In this document: piece after piece, positions 23,770-34,496 of the stretch | Position numbering within the stretch: the stretch's first letter is position 1 | Layout of the letters: each line of letters opens with the position of its first letter | DNA from: Toxorhynchites rutilus septentrionalis | Taxonomy: Eukaryota; Arthropoda; Insecta; Diptera; Culicidae | Length of the DNA stretch: 64,000 bases | Direction: 5' to 3' | Assembly: GCF_029784135.1 (NCBI RefSeq) | Contig: NC_073746.1 | Location: 1,508,136 to 1,572,135 of the forward strand | Translations under genes and position numbers: made by a program | The notes under the pieces: model-generated | Told to the model about the DNA's origin: nothing | The model's input: the letters and a program-made list of their open reading frames with translations, nothing else | The model's database searches: none

Positions 23770-25039
23770 GGCTGTCAAAAAAGTCCTGCGGTATTTTTTT
23801 TGAATTTTCATTTGTTCATAAAATTAGTTACAATCATCTGTTTTAAGTCAAATATGCGCCGTTTTGTTCGATGACTTGTTCCCAACGAGATGCCAACTTC
23901 ATAATACCCCTGTTATAGAAGCTCGCTTCCTTATTGGCAAAAAACTCGGATAGCCAATTTTCACAGGCCTCTTTTGTGGCTAACTTCTGACTACCTAGCT
24001 CGTTCGCCATGGACAAAAACAGGTGGTAGTCACTTGGTGCAAGGTCCGGACTACGGCGGATGCAAAAGAACCTCCCATCCGAGCTCCCGGAGCTTCTGGC
24101 GCGTCACCAAAGAAGTGTGGGCTGGCGTTGTCCTGATGGAAGACAATGCGGCCTCTGTTTATCAGAGATGGCCTCTTCTTCATGAGTGCTACCTTCAAGC
24201 GGTCCAGTTGTTGGCAGTACAGGTCCGAATTGAGCGTTTGGCCATAGGGAAGCAGCTCATAATAGATTATTCCTTGACAATCCCACCAAACACACAGCAG
24301 AACCTTCCTGGCCGTTAATGAGGGCTTGGCCACCGTCTGAGCCGCTTCAGCGGACTTCGACCACGACCGTTTGCGCTTCACGTTGTCGTAAGTGACCCAC
24401 TTTTCATCGCCAGTCACCATCCGCTTCAGAAACGGGTCGATTTTGTTGCGATTCAGCAGCGATTCACATGCGTCGATACGGCCAAAGATGTTTTTTTGCG
24501 TCAACGTGTGTGGCACCCATACATCGAGCTTCTTTGTGAATCCAAGCTTCTTCAAATGGTTAATAACGGTTTGATGACTTATCCCCAGCTCTTGGCCGAT
24601 GCTACGGCTGCTACTATGCCGGTCTTTCTCGGCTAATTCAGCGATTTTGTCGCAATTTTCGACGACAGGCCTTCCGGAGCGTGGCGCATCTTCGACGACC
24701 TCTACACCAGAACGAAAACGTTGAAACCATCGTTGTGCGGTGGAAATGGAAACTGTATCGGGTCCATAAACTGCACAAATTTTATTGGCAGCTTGAGATG
24801 CATTTTTGCCTTTGTCATAGTAGTACTGTAAAATATGTCGGATTTTCTCTTTATTTTGCTCCATATTTGCGACACTATAACTCACGAACGACTTAACCAA
24901 ACAAAACACTGTGTTTTGTTATAGCGCGCAAAAATACCTTTCCAACAAGGTATAGTATGACTCGATACAATGAATACAACTAGAACTACGCGCTTACAAC
25001 GACACCTCGCGGAAATACCGCAGGACTTTTTTGACAGCC
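23770..25039 (-). mobile_element. mariner transposon (1,270 bp), full length, dead
   Basis: 27-bp inverted ends beginning GGCTGTCAAAAAAGTCCTGC at both termini, flanked by TA (23768-23769, 25040-25041). It carries one transposase gene on the minus strand with frameshifts near its 3' end. The near-perfect ends show that it is not ancient. Confidence 0.92.
23843..24864 (-). pseudogene. mariner DD34D transposase, frameshifted
   Basis: The likely start is MEQNKEKIRHIL (24864); an upstream in-frame Met at 24909 is less like the family. HTH domains occupy roughly the first 110 residues (KNASQAANKICAVYG, RSIGQELGISHQTVINHLKK). The WVPHTLT signature and VTGDEKWVTYDN (first Asp) follow. VFHQDNASPHF holds the second Asp. 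Just after this the frame is lost by a two-base deletion near 24117, with another small deletion near 24050. The third Asp survives in another frame as SPDLAPSDYHLFL, 34 residues from the second. The original C-terminus (about 23843) is VIEQNGAYLT. Confidence 0.9.
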
Positions 25040-25041
25040 TA

Positions 25042-25559
25042 ATATTATATACCATTAGATAGGAATTTATTCAGCTTCCTATTATAACACAAACGGATAG
25101 ATAGAAGATAGTAAACAATTTGGCGAATTATGTAGGAATTTTGTAGGTTCTAGATTTTATTCGCTGCTTGCGCTTTGGGGGAAGAGTCTTTTTCGTTGCT
25201 TTAAATCCTTTGTTTGGCCTATTGCGTATGAGTGTTATTGTGATAACCATTACCGGAATGTTTGAAATATTAAAAAAAAGTCGTTACGGGATTTTTTTCT
25301 CTGAATGAACTACTATTAAATATGAAATTTAATGAAATCTAGGTTGAGTACCATCAGAAAATACGAAAAAATTTTTACCTATAGCGTAGCCATGTGAGGA
25401 ACATATTTTTACATACAACTGGTGATTTCTATCAAAGAAGTACGTTTAATTTCCCCAGTGCTTAACAAAACCAATAACTACATACAAATTACAAAATGTC
25501 CTATCTAATCAATCAATATCAATGCCAGGACATGAATAGCTGTAAGGTAGCGTGATATT
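25042..25559. other. No recognisable gene
   Basis: AT-rich sequence between the mariner and a hAT end. I see nothing in it beyond short chance ORFs. Confidence 0.5.
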
Positions 25560-25669
25560 GCGTTCCAGCTGATATTCAATGTTCAAAAACGGTTCAAAAA
25601 ACTGGTTCACAAAGGAGAACGGTTAGAGACTGAGCCGTTCATCAAAGTGAGCTGCGTTGCCCATCTCTA
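25560..25669 (-). mobile_element. Solo hAT terminus
   Basis: Ends GCCCATCTCTA at 25659-25669, identical to the end of the hAT at 29736-32656. The subterminal region holds repeated GGTTC/GAACGG motifs (25590-25640). No opposite end was found nearby, so this is a truncated or deleted copy. Confidence 0.65.
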
Positions 25670-26043
25670 TTTTATGGTCCGGTTTCCTTATACGTTCTCA
25701 CATGTATCATGAAAGACAAGGTGAGTCGATGTTTATTAAGAATTTTTCTACCGTAGCCGATGGTAAGCACTTATCAGAATCAAAGTAGAAGAGATGACTT
25801 GGAAGATGACGACACTCTCTTATCCCCAAAGTTTCGTTTCGGGAAGTTCCGGATATCTTATCAAATAGTACTGATGGTTTTATTTAGCCAGCTACACTTC
25901 CCCAAAACCACTAGTCTATTCCCCTTTCCCTTCCCTAAAAGTAAACAACACTACAGAATCTTCACAAACTTCACAAGGCAGTTCCAATTACGTATTGCTT
26001 CATTGTGGAAACTATGAGTTTATAAATACTGAAGCATGAACGT

Positions 26044-26648
26044 TCGCTGTAAGATTATGAATCCATTGGTAATTGATAATTTTGAAGAACTTCTTCAATT
26101 GAATTCAGAGTCAAGGTTCACCAACTTATATGTTGAGTTTCGTTCACAAGGATTGCAACCTTCGGCAAGCAACATAAACCAAGACTGTCTATCGTACATC
26201 TGTGATTCCACTGTAAATTTTAATTAAAACCATGCATCAAAGAAGTACGTGATATTCCAGAACATACACGTTTTGTGTTTATCCCACAGATCTGATAGTT
26301 CGGAGTTCTGATAGAATGTTTTTACTGATTGACCATACATTAATGGCTACACTGGTTTTTGTATATTAAATGGAAACTTCAGTGCGTATTATACATTGAG
26401 AAATCCATGCCGGCGTACGTTGCGGAAATGGCTGCAATCTATCACGTTTTGGAGAAAATTGAATACTTGTCGATAGATCTCTATTTTTTTATTTATTCAG
26501 ATAACCTCAGCTCATTAGAAGCAATCCGTTCGATAAAACCTATAAGAGCATCACGTTAATTTCTTATGAGAATAAGACAGCTCTTGGGTGGACTAGTGGA
26601 AAAAAAATCTTCTAGGATTATATTAGCCCATTGCTCCATTCCAGGTAA
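26044..26648 (+). pseudogene. LINE RT-RNase H linker and RNase H, upstream part
   Basis: Reads CKIMNPLVIDNFEELLQ, homologous to RSEIMNPLVIENCKKL of the LINE at the start of the window. Further on comes PAYVAEMAAIYHVLEKIE (Glu), YSDNLSSLEAIRS (Asp, with Asn for Ser) and HCSIPG at the insertion point. Several stops are present. The remainder resumes at 33854. Confidence 0.8.
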
Positions 26649-27648
26649 AAGAGACTGTCCACATACCGCGTGGACAGAAAAAGCATGATCTTAGACACCA
26701 CCCTCACCCTCCGTGAACAAGCTTGGACATTCCTTATACCCCTCCCCCTGTTGTCCACGTGAACACCCCTCCAGTTTTGGGAAAAAAATTCGATTTTTTC
26801 CGCTTAAAATTTCATTTTAGGTTTGTTTCTATTTTTTGTTCCATGTTTTTATTGATAAAAATGATAACCTTATCTATGGTAATGATTTGTTTTGAATTTC
26901 TTCGATTTTTTTCAAACATTGTCCGGGAGCTCATTATTTTCTTCCGAATTCCATTTACGTTATCTCCATACCCATATGAAAATGTCGTTTGTGATCTACT
27001 CTCGAGTATTTTTATAAAAGCTGGCTGGCTGTTTGAGTTTTCAAAAAATCAGTAATGTATCGCTAGTTTTAGATCGTCACACACCCGAATTGCTGCTCAA
27101 ACGCATATATGTTAGACAGTGTCCAAATTCTGATGCTGTTAATTTAACTGATCCGCAGATTTATAATAACATTTGTTTTCTATTCGCGTTGGCTGCATTC
27201 TTTTTTTTTTGAAAATAAAAATAATTAATTGAAATTCACTATTCCATTTAAAGTACGTATTCTATGCAATTGAGAATTGTTTCAATTTTCGAGTGAAAAA
27301 TCTTAAACGAAAATTATGTCTAATATTTTAGATTCATGCTTGCATTCATGCTGGATTTTATGTTCATTACGATCAATTCATCGGGAATATAATAGTCGGG
27401 TGTTTAAAGTAATAACACACACAAATAACACTAAATTTTGAATTGGCTTCAAGCAAGCTAATCTATTAGAAAATATTTTGTCTCAAAATCCGGATGTCGC
27501 GACTAGATGTCGAGATTGTACATTCGTGGTTTCGAATTGCGAAATATTTTTTCGTTTGAACATCAATGACTTTCGTTTTTGCAGGTTCGGTAGTGCCTGG
27601 CCGCTATAATGAACCGAGTAAAAAAACATCTGGAGTATCATCGTTATC

Positions 27649-28144
27649 AGGGGAGTCTTCGTAGCCACTTGGTTACGCGTACGCTTACTAAGCGATCGAT
27701 AGTGAGTTCAAACTCAGGGCCCTCAATTGACCATCTTTGTGTTATTATAGAATAACTACGTCCACGCAACCATAATCAGCGATGGAGATCGATCCACGGT
27801 CGAAATAAGATCGATTCATCCATACAACTGCTCTGCTCTGCAAGACACATCGGGCTGCTGTTCTATAAATAACTCAACAATGATCAATATCAACTGTCTC
27901 CGCTGTCCGGTCTGTTGAACAATGGATGAACAGATAGAATACCCTTACGCCTAAATGGCTACTACAGTGTAATTTACCATAATGTAATGGAACAGAAAAC
28001 CTAACGCCTAAATGGCTACTACTACTACGACTGTGTAATTTATAATTTATAGAAACATAAACATATGTACATGTACACGATAAAAACCCGGCTCTGTTAC
28101 AGATAAAATGCTAATATGCCTAATAAATAAATGGGATAAAAAAA
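27649..28144 (+). mobile_element. tRNA-headed SINE (496 bp)
   Basis: 12-bp target duplication ATCATCGTTATC (27637-27648, 28145-28156). The head carries a pol III A box, TAGCCACTTGGTTACGCGT (27662-27680), and a B box in GAGTTCAAACTC (27704-27715). The body (CAGGGCCCTCAATTGACCAT onward) matches 56553-58441. The 3' end is AATAAATAAATGGGATAAAA with poly(A), a LINE-like tail. The family name is not certain. Confidence 0.9.
27662..27715 (+). promoter_or_regulatory. Internal pol III promoter of the SINE (A and B boxes)
   Basis: A box TAGCCACTTGG at 27662-27672 and B box GTTCAAACT at 27705-27713, spaced as in tRNA genes. The downstream body is not tRNA, so this is a SINE promoter and not a tRNA gene. 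Confidence 0.75.
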
Positions 28145-28381
28145 ATCATCGTTATCGATGATTTCGTTGACCGATACAAGAGAAGAAATAAAAGGCATAT
28201 TTTTATAGCTTTTACAGACATACATCTTATACACCACCTTACATACATCATGCACCTGAATTTTCCTGAATATTTCAGCATCCTTCACGCAGCTTGAGAA
28301 ATTCACCCTCTCAGATGGATGGACTTTTTTGTTTTCTTTGTTTGGACTTCTTTGTTTTCTCGACAAACAACTGGGCAAGGT

Positions 28382-29083
28382 GAAACACTGCCCATCGACC
28401 ATTATTTTATTTTTTCAGACAGTCTCAGCTCAATAGAGGCAATCCGCTCAATGAAAGTTGATAAACGCTCATCTTATTTCCTAACAAGAATAAGACATCT
28501 ATTGAGTGTTTTGGTCGAAAAATTATTCAAGATTACCTTAGCATGGGTTCCCTCTCATTGCTCAATTCCGGGGAATGAGAAGGCGGACTCGCTAGCTAAG
28601 GTGGGCGCTTCAGAAGGCACACTTTTTGAAAGGCAAATTGCCTATAATGAATTTTTTCACATTCCTCGTCAGGACACACTCGTTAGTTGGTAGCGCATGT
28701 GGGGTGAAGATGAGTTCGGTCGTTGGTTACATACGATTATCCCTAAGGTCTCGACGAGTGCATGGTTCAAGGGATTGAATGTAGGTCGTGATTTCATTCG
28801 CGTGATATCTCGGCTTATGTCCAATCACTACAACCTAAACGCGCATCTCTATCGCATTGGGCTCGCAGCAAACAATCTTTGTGGTTGTGGCGATGGCTAC
28901 CACGACATCGAGCGCAACTGGTCGTGTATCTGGTTCCATGCTGCTCGCTCTCAGCTCTCTAGAGCACTGAGAGCAAAAGGCAGACAATCGGATATCCCCG
29001 TCCGGGATATCTTAGGTAGCCGTGATCCTGATCTTCTGCTTCATCTATACCTGTTCCTCAGAAACGCCGATGTCAACGTTTAA
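28382..29083 (+). pseudogene. LINE RNase H / C-terminal domain with one nonsense codon
   Basis: Motifs are FSDSLSSIEAIRSMK (Asp), PSHCSIPGNEKADSLAK (Asp), NLCGCGDGYHDIE and a complete C-terminus SDIPVRDILGSRDPDLLL to LRNADVNV. A TAG replaces the Trp codon after LVSW (stop at 28691-28693; the sister copy has TGG). It is more complete at the 3' end than the 11148 copy, which lacks about 20 bases. Confidence 0.88.
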
Positions 29084-29613
29084 TGATGTTTCCTTCGTTG
29101 TGTCCCCGTTTCATATCCCTCCTATCCAATCGATAAACTTTTACTTAGTCGCGGCAATACATACACACACTCTTTACAGACACTCGGGCCAAAGGTTGTG
29201 CAGTCCACTGATCATTCAACAAGAGCCAAAGGTTGTACCGCTCATGACAATTCTACACGAACTGATGATTGCGCCGGCTAGTGACCATTCTATCCTGGAT
29301 TCCTCGAGTCGAGAAAGACGCACCACGCTAGATATGGGGTACAGACTAGGGGGGCGTTGCTGATTAATGGTCAGCTGCATCCCAACAGGAAGTATCCCGT
29401 GTCGGGCACACGTACAGAGCATTGGAGACAGCAACATCCCAATTACGAGAACACTTGTAATACTAACCTCGAGTCGACCGCGAGTAATCGGTTACATATT
29501 ACTAACATAGATAATAAGAAAAACTGTCAAAATATTGAACTCCGGCCCCGTCAGGCTAACGTCATATGAGCCTTGATAAAAATATATATTTTGGAAAAAA
29601 AAAAAAAAAAAAA
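28382..29613 (+). mobile_element. 5'-truncated I-clade LINE, sister of 11148-12401
   Basis: 13-bp target duplication AACTGGGCAAGGT (28369-28381, 29614-29626), with a poly(A) of about 20 at the 3' end. It contains the RNase H/C-terminal region and a 3' UTR nearly identical to the copy at 11148-12401. The long clean tail and matching duplication suggest recent insertion. Confidence 0.94.
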
Positions 29614-29771
29614 AACTGGGCAAGGTACTTTCTATGCTATGCGGTCAGTTGAAGTTCTTACAGGAACCATAACAGTTAATAATCTGAAGATGCACTATCT
29701 GGTGAGTAAGGCGGAGTTTTAGAAGCACCCTAGAGTAGAGATGGGCAAAACGGTTCATTTCAGTGAGCGGC

Positions 29772-30218
29772 TCAGAGCCGTGCGCTCAATGTAAAGAGTC
29801 GGCTCATTTGAGCGGCTCGACGGCTCTTTTCAAGAATTGGTTTATTCGGATATGTAATGAATGGAAGACGTAAAAAATAAGGTTTAAAACAATAATCAGT
29901 GCAGAGAAAGTAAAAATATTTCTTTACTGAAGGTTTTCTCTGATATATTTCCATCACAATGATATTTTCAAAAAAAAAAAGATAGAGACGCGGAGAGATA
30001 GATTTCCTTTCATTCCACCAAAACGAAGGGTCGCTTAGTCTCAGCATATGTGGATCTACAATAGATGTTGCAGCAGCTTTTGGATCATGTGAGGATCGAA
30101 GATTGCCAACCATTGCATCAAACTCCTCCCATTCAGATGACAGCGTTTCATCACCAACGATTTGTGGTAGTTTCGTAGGTGTGTATTCCATGGATGTCAT
30201 TTTTAGCATCCTTATCAA
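29772..30218 (-). pseudogene. hAT transposase C-terminal fragment
   Basis: The frame includes LPQIVGDETLSSEWEEFDAM and LRLSDPSFWWNERKSISPRL. The latter resembles the hAT dimerisation region (DP-x-x-WW-x-x-x-K-x-x-x-P-x-L). The rest of the hAT transposase, including the catalytic RNase H-like fold, is not readable. It lies inside the hAT ends on the minus strand. Confidence 0.6.
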
Positions 30219-30539
30219 CGACTGGTGTGCATAGTTGTACTTTCTGTTATCCCCAAAACCTTGCTGCTTGAAGCGAGGATCTAGCAGTATTTATTAGGCT
30301 ACTAATTCGTCTGACTCAAGATTTGTAGATCGCTTTACCAGCTCCGAAATCAATTCATACAGAGCTTTTTTACAATCACTAGAACTGATTTTACTTGATC
30401 CATATAATGTTGCTCATGTCGAATTATCAGTCGGGAGAATATAGCAGTTTTCGATAACGACACAGTTTTCTCCCCGTTTTGTATCCCAAACGTTTTTAAA
30501 ATATTTCGAATGAATTTTTTTCATGAATAACTATATTAT

Positions 30540-32270
30540 ATTAGTCAAATCATTTCATTCGATACCCATATGCGGGTTGGATTTATCATACATAACTGTG
30601 ATTTACTAGTCAAGCCCGTTCATCTGATACCCATATAATGGGGTTTTCAAAAGAAAAGTAGTCTGTCATTTCGTAACGGTCGCCATTTTGGATTTACATT
30701 TTTCACGAATAACAGTGTTCTACTAGTCAAGTCCTTTCTTTTGATACCCATATTGATGAGGATTTGGCAAAATATGTAGTCTGTCATTTTATAACGGCCG
30801 CCATATTGGATTTCCATGTTACATAAATGTGTCCTACTAGACAAGTACTTTCATAAGATACCCATATCGAGGGGGTTTTGAAAAAAAAAACATATTTCGC
30901 CATTTTGAGGAGACGGCCATTTTGGATTTACATTTTTCATAAATAACTGTGATCTACTCAAGCCCTTTCATTTGATACCCATATTGATGGAGTTTTGACG
31001 AAATTAGTTGTCTGCCATTTTGTAACGGCCGCTATCTTGGATTTCCATTTTACACAAATAACTATGTTCTACTAGTCAAGTCTTTTCATTAGATACCCAT
31101 ATTGAGGGAATTGAGAATTAATCAAGCAAATGAAATCAAATTGGGCATATTGAGGTTTTAGGGTGCAATAAATGTTTCTATGATGGTTATACTCTCCACC
31201 CCTTCTCTAAGGAGGGGCTGGCATACAAATGAAACACAAATTCCTGAATTACTCGAGAATTAATCAAGCGAATGAAACCAAATTTGGCACGTGGAGGTTT
31301 TAGGATACAATAAATATTTCTATGGTGGTTAGACACTCCTCCCGCTCTCTAAAGGTGGGCTGTCATGTGGGGTGGGATGTGAGGGTTTTTGAGTATGAGA
31401 AATGTTTCTATAATGGTGTGACACTCTCCCTCCTCTGGAATGGAGAGGGGGTCCCATAAAAATATTACACACATTTCAACCATCAATTTTCCATCCAAAC
31501 ATGACAATTGAAAATTTTCGGAAAACTCTGAAGGAAAAAGTGAATATTCGGAAAATTAAATTCCCATATGTTCTACAATTACATAGTGACAAGTGCTGTT
31601 AGTCCATTTCATGTTTGCGCTAGCGAAATTGATATTCGTTCGAAACTGGAAATGGATTTTAATGTGATGAAACGCACTCCTATATCTTCTTCTATCTATA
31701 CCAAAAAAAGGATTGCCGGATGTGTTGATAAGATCAGAACTCGAAGAAGGAATTGGCCGATTTAGGGCTGTCTTTATTCTATCATATTTTCTGTATGAAA
31801 CATTTATTCTATGTCACGGAGAAACATGTTATTTGCAAGTGGTTGAAAAATCTTGAACGAGAATTGTGTCTGAAAATAATCTGATATTATAATGATGAGT
31901 TTTGTAAATTCAACGGGGTCGATTAGAAGATCAATCAATGAACAGTTCTGCAATTGGACCCATGAATTTGCTCATAGTAAGAAAACGTGAATGTTTGAAG
32001 GTATTGATAACAAATAACAAATTTTGGGCGGGACGAAGTTTGCCGGGTCAGCTAGTTTTTCATAAATAACTGTGATCCACTAGGCAAACCCTTCATTTGA
32101 TACCCATATTGATGGGGTTTTAACGAAATGAGTAGTCTGTCATTTTATGACGGTCGCCATCTTGGATTTCCATTTTACATAAATAACTGTGTCCTACTAG
32201 TCAAGTCCTTTCATTAGATACCCATACTTATGGGGTTTCGAGAAAATATGTAATCCGCCAAAATTTACAA
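30540..32270. repeat. ~115-bp tandem array inside the hAT, interrupted by a Helitron
   Basis: Units of 112-118 bp carry CTACTAGTCAAGTC, GATACCCATATTGATGGGGT, TAGTCTGTCATTTT and CGGCCGCCAT.TTGGATT blocks. Unit starts fall near 30600, 30721, 30833, 30951 and 31069, then after the Helitron near 32080 and 32204. A stray inverted piece lies at 61455-61528 next to another transposon. Confidence 0.85.
31112..32055 (+). mobile_element. Helitron copy B, 5'-truncated
   Basis: 3' end GCCGGGTCAGCTAG at 32042-32055, followed by T. The left part begins abruptly in a minisatellite unit (GAATTAATCAAGCAAATG). It carries the coding-like segment at 31568-31765. It is inserted in the tandem array of the hAT. 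Segment 31394-31500 is the uninterrupted counterpart of the solo-LTR site in copy C. Confidence 0.82.
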
Positions 32271-33853
32271 ACATACAAACAGTTAAATGAAACCGCTTGA
32301 AAAGCAGCATGGGAAACATATATTTCTTCCACACTACCGCAAGCCACACTGCCGGTTCGTCAGAACGAGCGTACGATTCACTGTTCTTTATCAATAAACC
32401 GGCTCTTAAAAGAAACACGGTTCTTGTATGAACCGCAGTTCTTTCTTGAACCGTGGTTCTCAAATGAACGGCTCTTAAATGAACCGCGGTTCAAAAAGAG
32501 CCACGGCTCATAAAAGAACCGTGGTTCATTCAAGAGCCGTACGTATAAGAGCCGTATATTTGAGAGCCGCGGCTCATTTTTAAAGAACCGTGGATCGTAC
32601 GCTCTTTCTGACGTACCGGTTCAAATGAGCGGCTCGTGAGCGCTCGCCCATCTCTACCCTAGAGGCGTTCTGGATCGTTGATTTTAATACGTTCAGCTGT
32701 GAGCAGAACTTGTCCAAATTCATCGAGACTAGTTGCTTGGTAGAAGCTCATGATACTGATTTTCTTCCAGGCCTACCATACACAGACCATGACTTCCTTC
32801 AGGCGAAAACCTGCTTCGGGGTTCCATTTACTTGCCAAGATTTTTTTAATTCAACATTATTGTGAATGGTTTGCCCTTCACAATTCGCTACAAATATGTA
32901 TTTTCGATGTGTTTATGAAACGAATCGCAGATTTAAATACATTTCTTCAAATGTTTTTCGGTAAAATAAACCCTTATTTCTGAATCAAAATCCTATCGGG
33001 TTGTGCAAATGTTGCAACCTTGGATTGCAGAATGCAAAGTTTATCTCGTTCGGATAGCAACAACCGATCGGATTCCGGAATATGGGCTAACATGTAGTCC
33101 ATACATTGTAGCGTTTTTCGTACCCATGCTTCACCAGGTGCACCTGAACGGAGGTTTTAGACATCTGTAGCGAATCTAATAATTCATGGGTTGGGTATCG
33201 AGGATTAATCTTGATAAGTGTCTCGATTTGATTGTCAGCAGTAGCAGCATGGACTTTCCAGACAGCTAATAGAAGTGTATTGAAAAATTACCAGATATCA
33301 GTAAAGAGAAACATCATTGCATGAAACAGAGATACAGACCGTGCGGACATGGAAGAATTTGTTGTTCGTTTCAATGTTCGGAAGACCTTGAGGGTTCTCG
33401 AAAAATAAAAACGAAACAGTATTGTTATCGATCTGAATTCAACATGCACTTTAATCGTGATTTTTTATACTACACAAATTTCAATATTCTTTGTGTCTTT
33501 GGGGATCTTTATCGTGACGGAATTCATGGCCCTCTATTACCGATTGTAATAAATTGATCGACCCCAGTTCATGTGCGCTTCATTCAGAATGTACATTTCA
33601 GGGAAGAAGGTCAGCCATATGGATGTATGACCGGACAGCACTTGCAGGCAGCTCAGTCTTTTTATTGATGAATACAGAGTACCCAGATCTCATTCAATTT
33701 TGACTATAAACACAAATGTTTTACTTTTAACAATACTAACCGTGTCCACGTGGACTTTATCTAAACCCCCTCCCCCCTCACTGTGGACAAGCGTGAACAT
33801 TTCGGTAACCCCTACCTCCCCTAATGCTGTCCACGTAGTATGTGGACAGCCCC

Positions 33854-34280
33854 TAACGAGAAAGCCAACTCTTTAGCTGAGCTCGGGGCCTTGGAAGGCA
33901 TCCTTTTTGAGCGACAAATAACCTGAACTTTTTTGTACTCCTCGTAGTTGCGTACCCTCCAGTATGGGTCGCTGGTTACATACAATTATTTCCAAGGTAT
34001 CGACAAATGCATGGTTTAAGGGATTGAATGTAGGTCGGGACATCATTTGCGTGATGTCCCGTGCACATCTGTGCCATCGTTGCGTTTGTGCTGATGGTTA
34101 TCATGATTTGGAGCATGTGGTGTGGTCCTGTATAAACTTTCATTTTGCCATCTATCGAATTCACTCAGGGCATTAGGAAGGCAATCTGACTTACCGGCTA
34201 GATACATCTTAGCTAGTCGCGACCTCAACCGTATGCTCCCTCTTTATCAATTTCTCAAAAGAAATTATATCACTGTTTGA
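33854..34280 (+). pseudogene. LINE RNase H / C-terminal domain, downstream part
   Basis: Continues the fragment at 26044-26648: NEKANSLAELGALEGILFER, then RWLHTIISKVSTNAWFKGLN, VGRDIICVMSRAH and ADGYHDLEHVVWSC. The zinc-binding-like Cys/His tail is partly kept. Several frameshifts. It is followed by about 200 bp of 3' UTR and an A-rich tail ending at 34488. Confidence 0.8.
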
Positions 34281-34496
34281 TTCCTTTCCTCCTCATCAAA
34301 CCAAAATTACCCCACTCGCTCCATCCTAGTCCTAAATCCTAATTCCGTCCAATCAATCTAGTGTTAGATTTAGTTATTTTTAAATTGTTAGTCTTAATTA
34401 TATAGAACATAAGTTATATTTTAAGGTGAAATTTGACTCTGTAAAGTTAGTTAACAAACGTTAACAAACGTTTTTGGAAAAAAAAGCAATGAACGT

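Larger units (their letters stand above)
29736..32656 (-). mobile_element. hAT transposon (2.9 kb), degenerate
   Basis: Ends TAGAGATGGGC and, inverted, GCCCATCTCTA. An 8-bp duplication CCCTAGAG flanks it exactly (29728-29735, 32657-32664), the hAT hallmark. Subterminal regions are packed with AGCCG/CGGCT and GAACCG/CGGTTC motifs (29750-29830, 32380-32640). Inside are a transposase fragment, a ~115-bp tandem array and a Helitron. Confidence 0.93.
29627..33300 (-). pseudogene. mariner transposase remnant, split by a hAT
   Basis: Minus-strand pieces are IETLIKINPRYPTHELLDSL and KTSVQVHLVKHGYEKRYNVW (about 33080-33230, HTH and W-V/T-P region). MVCVWWAWKKISIMSFYQ lies at about 32740-32800. After the hAT, TPPYSPDSASSDY (about 29690-29720) holds the terminal catalytic Asp motif. 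All are riddled with stops. It is related to, but distinct from, the mariner at 23770-25039. The ends could not be found. Confidence 0.65.
26649..33853. mobile_element. 7.2-kb TIR insertion with CTGTCCACATAC ends
   Basis: Left end GAGACTGTCCACATAC and right end, inverted, GGGGCTGTCCACATAC. Each end is itself a small hairpin (CTGTCCAC...GTGGACAG). The interrupted LINE has TAA on both sides (26646-26648 and 33854-33856), so the duplication is TA or TAA. Beside both ends are C-rich blocks with further GTCCAC motifs. The element holds a SINE, a LINE, and a mariner remnant with a hAT. No transposase of its own is visible. Superfamily unassigned; the 3-bp TAA would suit PIF/Harbinger. The alternative is two separate MITE copies, but LINE continuity argues for one insertion. 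Confidence 0.65.
26044..34488 (+). mobile_element. 5'-truncated I-clade LINE split by a 7.2-kb insertion
   Basis: LINE sequence occupies 26044-26648 and 33854-34488 (about 1.2 kb). Flanking duplications ATGAACGT occur at 26036-26043 and 34489-34496. The 3' part ends in TTTTTGG plus poly(A), like the other I-clade copies. The two halves join inside the conserved PGNEKA motif of RNase H. The insertion between them is described separately. Confidence 0.82.

Noticed and set aside
27655..27730. tRNA gene candidate
   Set aside because: A and B boxes are present, but the sequence continues into a repeated body with poly(A) and a target duplication, so it is a SINE head.
30540..32270. CRISPR-like array
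   Set aside because: Repeats of ~115 bp are adjacent, diverged and lack unique spacers; a tandem array in a eukaryotic transposon.
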